From positions 1 to 5,095 of the forward strand of contig JBBRWP010000239.1 in assembly GCA_038249175.1 (NCBI GenBank): a stretch of 5,095 nucleotides of DNA, given 5' to 3'. Source of the DNA: JAEWSN01 sp038249175. GTDB taxonomy: Bacteria > Bacillota > Clostridia > DSM-8532. The position numbers and the translations under genes were made by a program. The notes beneath the pieces were generated by a model. The model saw only the letters and a program-made list of their open reading frames with translations. It was not told where the DNA came from and did not search any database. This document shows, one piece after another, positions 1 through 4,216 of this stretch (the stretch's first letter is position 1; each line of letters begins with the position of its first letter).

Positions 1-1
1 C

Positions 2-454
2 GTGAAGGAAGGCGATACCGTTGCATTAACTGGCCCCTATGGCGACTTTTACCCGCGCGAAACTGCAAACGGCTATGTAATGATTGCCGGAGGTTCCGGC
101 CTCGCCCCCATGCGATCCATTATTCTGGACACGTTTGAACGTGGTCTGGACAAACAACTGTACTTCTTTTTTGGTGCTGTCACAAAAAAAGACATTTACT
201 ATGTTGAGTATTTCACGGAGTTGGAAAAACATCACCCGAACTTCCACTTCATCCCTGCTTTATCTGCACCCCTGCCCGATGATAACTGGACAGGTGAAAA
301 AGGGCTGATTACAGAGGTTGTGGACAAACACGTACAGGATATCACAGGCTTGCACGGCCTTTTGTGCGGCAGCCCCGGCATGATCAATGCCTGTATCAAT
401 GTGCTAAAGAAAAAGGGGATGACCGATGACATTATCTTTTTTGATAAGTTTTAG
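2..454 (+). CDS. NqrF-like ferredoxin/flavin reductase, C-terminal NAD(P)-binding half (5' end outside window)
   Basis: This is the C-terminal part of a ferredoxin-NADP+ reductase-type flavoprotein that passes electrons between NAD(P)H, FAD and usually a 2Fe-2S domain. Visible motifs, numbered from the first complete codon, are the end of the FAD domain (GPYGDF, 11-16), the nucleotide-binding GGSGLAPMRS (30-39), the NqrF-like stretch FFGAVTKKDIYYVE (56-69), DDNWTG (93-98), the C-terminal CGSPGM (122-127), and a terminal aromatic residue (FFDKF, 146-150) that stacks on FAD in this superfamily. The order and wording resemble NqrF, the NADH-oxidising subunit of the Na+-translocating quinone reductase, where CGPPMM is typical; here it is CGSPGM. 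The frame is open at the window edge, so the GTG at position 2 is almost certainly internal, and the N-terminal 2Fe-2S and FAD regions lie upstream. No nqr subunit genes follow, so it may be a stand-alone NqrF-like reductase with an unknown acceptor. The superfamily is secure; the subfamily is inferred. Confidence 0.88.
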   Translation: MKEGDTVALTGPYGDFYPRETANGYVMIAGGSGLAPMRSIILDTFERGLDKQLYFFFGAVTKKDIYYVEYFTELEKHHPNFHFIPALSAPLPDDNWTGEKGLITEVVDKHVQDITGLHGLLCGSPGMINACINVLKKKGMTDDIIFFDKF

Positions 455-484
455 TGTTTTTATGTTGTATAATGAGGTGAAAAT

Positions 485-640
485 CTGAAAATGCGAAGCA
501 TTTTCAGCAGGTTTTGTGCCAATATGAAGAGAATGGAGTAGATATAAATCTGAAAATGTGCAACATTTTCAGTGAGTTTTATGCCAATATGAAGAGAATG
601 GCACAGGTACAAATCTGAAAATGCACAGTATTTTCAGCAG
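485..640. repeat. 65-bp tandem repeat, two full units plus one partial, each starting with a hairpin
   Basis: Units start at 485, 550 and 615, an exact 65-bp period. Units 1 and 2 match at about 53 of 65 positions by hand count; unit 3 is recognisable for roughly its first 30 bases. Each opens with a near-perfect inverted repeat. Unit 1 has CTGAAAATGC / loop GAA / GCATTTTCAG (485-507). Unit 2 has CTGAAAATGT / GCA / ACATTTTCAG (550-572). Unit 3 has CTGAAAATGC / ACA / GTATTTTCAG (615-637). The loop-closing pair changes from C-G to T-A between units 1 and 2, and unit 3 has one G-U pair, so pairing is kept while the bases vary. A short T-run (GTTTT) follows each hairpin, and the segment from 518 to 534 (GCCAATATGAAGAGAATGG core) is unchanged in unit 2. 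It could be a set of weak terminators, RNA-stabilising hairpins, a palindromic intergenic repeat family, or a leader acting on the next gene. The structure is directly seen; the function is unknown. Confidence 0.9.
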
Positions 641-678
641 GTTTTTGTATTCGAGCAAAATGAAAGGAAGGTGAAGGA

Positions 679-1137
679 ATGAAACAAACACCAGACATGC
701 AGTCCATTCAGGAAATGATGCAATCCGGAAAACTAACCCCGGAAGGTTTTTTGGGAAAAGATACCCGTTCCTTGTCGGACATCATCCAGTCAGATGGTAC
801 CCTTGTAAAAACACTTGACATGTCTTTAACAGAAATCGCCGATAAAATGCAGGCAATTACTGATATCGGCAAAAAAATGACGGAAGCAATGCTTCCGGTC
901 AATCAGACTTATGCTGTCAAAGTGGATGAGTTTATGGGTTTTATTCCCTGTCCTTTTGCTGACCATTATGATGCCGCAAAACTGAATACACTGCTAAAGA
1001 ATGTGAAAACGGGCATGACGATTCATTGGTCTGATTTAAGCATACATATGATACGAAATCATGGTTTTTTTGAAGGCGAAGGTTCCTATTTCCGTTTGGA
1101 TCCCGCAACACTGGTTTCTTTTTTAAAAGAAATATAA
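679..1137 (+). CDS. Unrecognised 152-residue conserved-looking protein
   Basis: I do not recognise this family. The ATG is set by a good ribosome binding site (AAGGAAGG at 664-671, 7 bases before the start), and the frame ends in TAA directly followed by a second stop, TGA. The N-terminal half is polar and methionine-rich, with a probable helical stretch around residues 44-72 (LDMSL...KKMTEAM). The C-terminal half looks like a small folded domain with the segment FIPCPFADHYD (88-98), the only cysteine being C91, and a histidine/aromatic cluster from H116 to P142 (IHWSDLSIHMIRNHGFFEG, then YFRLDP). C91, H96, H116, H123 and H128 could bind a metal or cofactor, but nothing shows this directly. 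There is no signal peptide or membrane segment, so it is probably cytoplasmic. A 65-bp repeat block lies just upstream and a small secreted-protein gene 42 bases downstream, with no terminator between, which suggests co-transcription. Confidence 0.85.
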   Translation: MKQTPDMQSIQEMMQSGKLTPEGFLGKDTRSLSDIIQSDGTLVKTLDMSLTEIADKMQAITDIGKKMTEAMLPVNQTYAVKVDEFMGFIPCPFADHYDAAKLNTLLKNVKTGMTIHWSDLSIHMIRNHGFFEGEGSYFRLDPATLVSFLKEI

Positions 1138-1179
1138 TGACATGATTGTAGTGTTCTGTCTTAGAAAACGAGGTTCTCC

Positions 1180-1407
1180 ATGAACAAAAAAATAGGGCTG
1201 CCCCTATTGCTGTTGGTCTTCATCATCCTGTCTTCTGTTGCTGTCTTAGCAGACACAACGCCAACCGATCATACCCCCTATCAGCTGAACGCAGTTCAAA
1301 TGGCTTCTTATGAAAATAAAGCAATATCTGGTCGTACACTCCCCTATACAATGAAAGACAGCATTACGTTGACCCTTGACGCTGTGGACACGTTTTATAA
1401 AAGCTAG
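1180..1407 (+). CDS. Small secreted protein, 75 residues, with signal peptide
   Basis: The product has a typical Sec signal peptide: basic start (MNKK), hydrophobic core from about residue 7 to 23, and a likely cleavage after VLA (residues 22-24), leaving a mature peptide of about 51 residues. There is no lipobox cysteine, so it should be released or stay loosely wall-associated rather than become a lipoprotein. The mature part is polar, rich in Thr, Ser and Tyr, has no cysteine, and ends in AVDTFYKS. I do not recognise the family. The start is supported by GAGG (1170-1173) six bases before the ATG. It lies 42 bases after the preceding 152-residue gene and is followed by a strong terminator, so the two probably form one transcription unit. 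The short mature part could be complete or the remnant of a longer extracytoplasmic protein; the sequence does not decide. Confidence 0.72.
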   Translation: MNKKIGLPLLLLVFIILSSVAVLADTTPTDHTPYQLNAVQMASYENKAISGRTLPYTMKDSITLTLDAVDTFYKS

Positions 1408-1471
1408 CAGAGAAAGTGTCTTTTGAAAAGTAACATGCTAGAATACTTGTTCTAAAATAAAGCTGAACAAT

Positions 1472-1502
1472 GATAAAACCCGCATAATGTGCGGGTTTTA
1501 TC
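1472..1502. terminator. Bidirectional intrinsic terminator
   Basis: A perfect 13-bp inverted repeat (GATAAAACCCGCA at 1472-1484 and its complement at 1490-1502) encloses a 5-base loop. The GC-rich core (CCCGC/GCGGG) is flanked by an A-run on the left and a T-run on the right, so it can terminate in both directions. It sits 64 bases after the stop of the small secreted-protein gene on the plus strand and 8 bases past the 3' end of the tRNA on the minus strand, and so separates converging transcription units. Confidence 0.9.
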
Positions 1503-1510
1503 GTTATACT

Positions 1511-1586
1511 TGGTGGAACCAAAGGGATTCGAACCCTCGACCTCCTACATGCGAAGCAGGCGCTCTCCCAACTGAGCTATGGTCCC
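1511..1586 (-). tRNA. tRNA-Ala, anticodon CGC
   Basis: Read on the minus strand, the 76-base sequence folds as a complete cloverleaf. The acceptor stem GGGACCA pairs with TGGTTCC, the D arm is GCTC/GAGC, the anticodon stem CCTGC/GTAGG carries the loop TTCGCAT, and the T arm is GAGGG-TTCGAAT-CCCTT with discriminator A and an encoded CCA end (1511-1513). The anticodon is CGC (plus-strand 1551-1553), which reads the alanine codon GCG. The third acceptor pair is G3-U70, the classical identity element for alanyl-tRNA synthetase, so anticodon and identity element agree. A strong terminator lies just beyond its 3' end. Processing from a transcript that also includes the upstream hemerythrin gene is possible, because no convincing promoter of its own was found. 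Confidence 0.96.
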
Positions 1587-1601
1587 ATATGGTTTATTGA
1601 A

Positions 1602-1741
1602 GCGACCGTACCTATCCTATCAAAGTTTCAGCTTATATTCAATATCCGTTTGCATAATGCTCCTTAATATCGCAACTGTATCTATCCTATCAAGGTTTCT
1701 GCTTATATTCAATATCCGTGTGCATAATGTGTCTTAATATC
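1602..1741. repeat. 70-bp tandem duplication spanning the hemerythrin 3' end
   Basis: Unit 1 (1602-1671) and unit 2 (1672-1741) are adjacent and match at 61 of 70 positions without gaps (hand alignment). Unit 2 contains the last 17 codons and stop of the hemerythrin gene on the minus strand plus 18 bases past the stop. Unit 1 is a second copy between that gene and tRNA-Ala. Either this is a tandem duplication that has since drifted, or it is the remnant of a second, adjacent hemerythrin gene lost by recombination between paralogues. Confidence 0.92.
1620..1671 (-). pseudogene. Hemerythrin C-terminal fragment (duplicated 3' end)
   Basis: Translated on the minus strand, this reads ILRSIMQTDIEYKLKL and a stop, against ILRHIMHTDIEYKQKP and a stop at the end of the intact gene next to it. 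The iron-ligand histidine of the last helix (H118 of the intact protein) has become Ser and H121 has become Gln, while the aspartate ligand is kept. It has no start codon or N-terminal part, and is offset by 70 bases (not a multiple of three) from the intact frame, so it is not translated as an extension. It is a non-functional coding remnant. Confidence 0.75.
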
Positions 1742-2082
1742 CAATCCCGCAAAAAACCAATCATTTCATAGGTCAAGTCGCTGTCATTTCTAGCGAAAAT
1801 TTCCTGGTACACTTCAATCTGTTTCTCCATCTGCAAATGTTCCTGGAAATGTTTTTCCATGTTCACATGGGCAATCAGTCCAATGTGGCGTTCTTCATTT
1901 CTAAAATGCAGGCGCGTATAACTGTTAAGGTCACTCAATAACGGACCAATCTTGTCCTTGCTCTCACCCCTGTTAAGAAATGAAAATAATGTATTAAACA
2001 TTTCAATGAGTGTCCTATGCTGTTCATCCAGCTCCGGATCCCCAACAGATAGGGCTTCCGACCAAGCCATCACCTTTCCCAT
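1690..2082 (-). CDS. Bacteriohemerythrin (single-domain, about 130 residues)
   Basis: This is a non-heme di-iron, O2-binding four-helix-bundle protein of the bacterial hemerythrin family, which in microaerobes and anaerobes is linked to oxygen sensing, transport or scavenging. From the chosen start, all seven expected iron ligands are present at the usual spacing: H22 (DEQH), H59 and E63 (HFRNE), H78 and H82 (HFQEH), H118 and D123 (HIMHTD). The opening AWSEALSVGDPELDEQH is also typical. The start at 2082 is preferred because GGGAGG (2095-2090 on the minus strand) lies 7 bases before it. An ATG at 2088 is only one base from that site, and a GTG at 2109 would add nine poorly fitting residues. 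There is no signal peptide or fused signalling domain, so it acts alone in the cytoplasm. The gene diverges from the cardiolipin synthase gene. Its 3' end is partly duplicated downstream, towards tRNA-Ala. Confidence 0.95.
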   Translation of the reverse strand: MGKVMAWSEALSVGDPELDEQHRTLIEMFNTLFSFLNRGESKDKIGPLLSDLNSYTRLHFRNEERHIGLIAHVNMEKHFQEHLQMEKQIEVYQEIFARNDSDLTYEMIGFLRDWILRHIMHTDIEYKQKP

Positions 2083-2133
2083 GTTCATGCCTCCCAAAGT
2101 ACAAACCACACACCAGTCATTTTTCTCTTCCCC

Positions 2134-2139
2134 ATTCTA
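2134..2139 (-). promoter_or_regulatory. Candidate extended -10 promoter for hemerythrin
   Basis: On the minus strand the sequence TGGTAGAAT gives an extended -10 (TGn plus TAGAAT, five of six to consensus), about 50 bases before the hemerythrin start codon. The -35 position is only a T-run, so recognition would depend on the extended -10. This is plausible in position but is a single-motif call. Confidence 0.4.
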
Positions 2140-2182
2140 CCATGCTATGCTAAAGAAAAAAAGTCATGCTCCCCATAAACAT

Positions 2183-2210
2183 TTGCCTATTTCTTTGCGT
2201 AGGATATAAT
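2183..2210 (+). promoter_or_regulatory. Candidate sigma-70-type promoter for cardiolipin synthase
   Basis: A perfect TATAAT (2205-2210) is preceded at 16 bases by TTGCCT (2183-2188; four of six to the -35 consensus). Transcription would start near 2217 and give a leader of about 120 bases before the ATG at 2339. The leader holds a widely spaced 7-base inverted repeat (TGGCACA at 2229-2235, TGTGCCA at 2282-2288), but I recognise no known riboswitch in it. Confidence 0.5.
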
Positions 2211-2338
2211 TGACTTACTCTGATCGCCTGGCACAAACTGAACAGCAATAAGAATCGATTGGCAGCCCGACTCATACAAGCTGTGCCACCGTAATCATTG
2301 CACCCTTTATACGACACAATTGCAAAGGAGCCCCCCTT

Positions 2339-3883
2339 ATGAAACGTCAGCAGAATTCAAATCTGGAAGCCCTTTTACGGTTGTTTATTGCAGTAATGGC
2401 TGTCTTCGCGCAGATCTTTCTGTTTATATGGCTCACCAGAACCCTCATGAACGCCGGAACCTATATCTATTCTGCCATACAGATTTTTAGTGTATTCACC
2501 ATTATTAAGCTGGTCAACCGTCATGAAAGTCCTTCCTATAAAATTGCATGGCTGCTGGTTATATTTATGTTACCAGTTTTTGGTTTGTTTTTATATTTTT
2601 TATGGGGCCGTGCCAATCATCGACGATTTCGCCGTCTACAGGAACACGACATTACAAATGCCTTGTGGGATCCGGAAAACACCGCCGACAGTCGGACAGA
2701 AGCTTGTATTGCCGAACACCCGGAACTCGCCAGAATTGTGCGTTTCCTGCACCATCACGGATTCCCGGTGTACCCGGAGAACAAATCCACTTATTACCCA
2801 TTGGGTGATTTTTGTTTTGACGCTCTTTGTGAAGACCTGGAAAAGGCGGAACGCTTCATTTTTCTGGAATTTTTCATCGTCAGTGAAGGATTTTTGTGGG
2901 ACAAAGTCGCCAAAATTCTCCGTGAAAAGGCAGTAAAAGGGGTTGAAATTCTCTTCCTCATTGATGACTTTGGCGCTGTTAAACTCAGCCGCAAAGAGAA
3001 AAAGCGGCTCACAGAAGCCGGTGTAAAATGGAAAACCTTCAACCCCATACTCCGTCATGTATCCAACCTCTACCTCAACTACCGCAACCACCAGAAAATT
3101 ATTGTCATTGACGGTAAAGCCGCCTACACCGGCGGGGTGAATCTGGCCGATGAATATGTGAACATGAACCGCAAACACGGCCACTGGAAAGACACGGCCG
3201 TCCGCGTTATCGGCGAAGGAGTTTGGAGCCTCACACTGGCTTTCCTGCAAATGTGGCATATCAATGACGGCAGCCACCTGGACAGGTATCTGAACTGGAG
3301 AAACCCCGTGGTGTCTGACATACCTGAGACAGCAGGATATTATCAACCTTTTACAGACGGTCCTTCCAACAATCCTCATAACCCGGCCAAGGCGGTATGC
3401 CAGCAAATGATTGAATCCGCCGATCGCTACGTCTGGATTACTTCACCATACCTTATTTTAGAAGAAGACATGCTTGAGTCGCTGACCCGTGCTGCCGAAA
3501 GCGGTGTGGATGTGCGCATCATTACCCCTTCGGTTCCCGACAAATGGTATGTACACCTCGTCACGCGCAGCCATTACGGCCGTCTGATGCATTCCGGTGT
3601 GAAAATATACGAATACACCCCCGGCTTCATGCATGCCAAAATGATTGTGAGCGATGACACCAACGCCCTTGTTGGCACGGTGAATTTTGATTTCCGTAGT
3701 TTTTATCTGCAATATGAAAACGCCGTCTGGTTTTGCAACTCAGGCATTGTACTGGATGTACATGATGATTTTCTGCAAACGCTGCAAGTCTGTCAGGAAA
3801 TGACATTCAGCGACTGGCAAAAGAGACCAATCTACCAAAAAGCGGCAGCAACATTTTTCCGGATGTTTTCAACGCTTATGTAA
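2339..3883 (+). CDS. cls: Cardiolipin synthase, phospholipase D superfamily
   Basis: This membrane enzyme condenses two phosphatidylglycerol molecules into cardiolipin and glycerol. The 514-residue product has the usual length and layout of bacterial Cls. Hydrophobic segments lie at about 11-31, 41-57 and 68-89 (the PLDc_N anchor). Two phospholipase D domains follow, each with a complete HKD motif: HQKIIVID (H251, K253, D258) with TGGVNLADEY after it, and HAKMIVSD (H432, K434, D439) with GTVNFDFRSF after it. All catalytic residues are present. The start is fixed by AAAGGAG (2324-2330), 8 bases before the ATG. It diverges from the hemerythrin gene and appears to be transcribed alone; no clear terminator hairpin follows. 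The final 36 coding bases and the stop recur exactly 112 bases downstream. Symbol cls is given by family; which Cls paralogue this is cannot be told. Confidence 0.97.
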   Translation: MKRQQNSNLEALLRLFIAVMAVFAQIFLFIWLTRTLMNAGTYIYSAIQIFSVFTIIKLVNRHESPSYKIAWLLVIFMLPVFGLFLYFLWGRANHRRFRRLQEHDITNALWDPENTADSRTEACIAEHPELARIVRFLHHHGFPVYPENKSTYYPLGDFCFDALCEDLEKAERFIFLEFFIVSEGFLWDKVAKILREKAVKGVEILFLIDDFGAVKLSRKEKKRLTEAGVKWKTFNPILRHVSNLYLNYRNHQKIIVIDGKAAYTGGVNLADEYVNMNRKHGHWKDTAVRVIGEGVWSLTLAFLQMWHINDGSHLDRYLNWRNPVVSDIPETAGYYQPFTDGPSNNPHNPAKAVCQQMIESADRYVWITSPYLILEEDMLESLTRAAESGVDVRIITPSVPDKWYVHLVTRSHYGRLMHSGVKIYEYTPGFMHAKMIVSDDTNALVGTVNFDFRSFYLQYENAVWFCNSGIVLDVHDDFLQTLQVCQEMTFSDWQKRPIYQKAAATFFRMFSTLM

Positions 3884-3996
3884 ATTCAGGTTTTTCCTTT
3901 AAGTTTTCCAACCTTAATATAAAGCAAGAATTTCTGGAACTCCACAACCCTGCTGGTTGGCAACATTTTTCCGGATGTTTTCAACGCTTATGTAAA
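3848..3996. repeat. Exact 37-bp direct repeat: cls 3' end and a copy 112 bp downstream
   Basis: Positions 3848-3884 and 3960-3996 are identical over 37 bases (GCAACATTTTTCCGGATG...TATGTAAA). The left copy encodes the last 11 full codons and the stop of the cardiolipin synthase gene; the right copy is noncoding. The 75 bases between them (3885-3959) show no terminal inverted repeats and no gene. Outside the repeat the flanks diverge abruptly, apart from a short AATTC after each copy. Perfect identity suggests a recent duplication. Confidence 0.93.
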
Positions 3997-4216
3997 AATT
4001 CTGAAAAATAAATGAACGAACCTAGTGCATGCCTCGTCTGATTGGGTATAAACCGAATAGATGACATGTTTTGTTTGCATGAAGGAATACAATTGAACCC
4101 TAGGCCTTGCTCCTTCAGCATTTACTGTTACGTTACCCATTGACAATCTTTGTGCAAGGCTCTTTCTGAAAAAGATATGACCATACACAGTATCGAATGA
4201 ACAAAAGGAGGCTCTT
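3884..4216. other. Gene-free stretch between cls and the secreted Ig-like protein gene
   Basis: It holds the second copy of the cls 3' end (3960-3996), then about 200 bases with no supported gene. A consensus TTGACA at 4140-4145 has no good -10 at the expected distance, and TACAAT at 4088-4093 has no matching -35. A 7-base inverted repeat (GCCTTGC at 4104-4110, GCAAGGC at 4154-4160) could form a leader stem with a 43-base loop. The strong ribosome binding site AAAGGAGG (4204-4211) lies 5 bases before the next gene. I identified no recognised riboswitch or terminator. Confidence 0.6.

Noticed and set aside
441..473. Possible promoter after the reductase gene (TTGATA, TATAAT)
   Set aside because: The TATAAT at 468-473 is perfect but the spacing to TTGATA is 21 bases and no better -35 is seen, so it is only a weak candidate for transcription of the repeat block and downstream genes.
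485..640. CRISPR-like array
   Set aside because: There are only three copies, the spacers are themselves repeated rather than unique, the period is 65 bp, and no cas gene is present. It is a tandem repeat.
1594..1623. Possible tRNA promoter on the minus strand (TTGATA, 18 bases, CAATAA)
   Set aside because: The -10 is poor and would place the start at the tRNA 5' end. The -35 lies in the degraded hemerythrin duplicate, so the match is probably chance.
2229..2288. Inverted repeat TGGCACA/TGTGCCA in the cls leader as an operator or riboswitch
   Set aside because: Arms are only 7 bases and 46 bases apart, with no recognised motif in between; chance pairing is likely.
2636..3406. 256-codon open frame on the minus strand
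   Set aside because: It lies wholly inside the cardiolipin synthase gene, antisense, and the plus-strand product is a complete family member with both HKD motifs. The antisense frame shows no recognisable domain.
4140..4145. Consensus -35 box TTGACA ahead of the secreted-protein gene
   Set aside because: At 16-19 bases downstream there is no acceptable -10 hexamer, so a promoter cannot be called.
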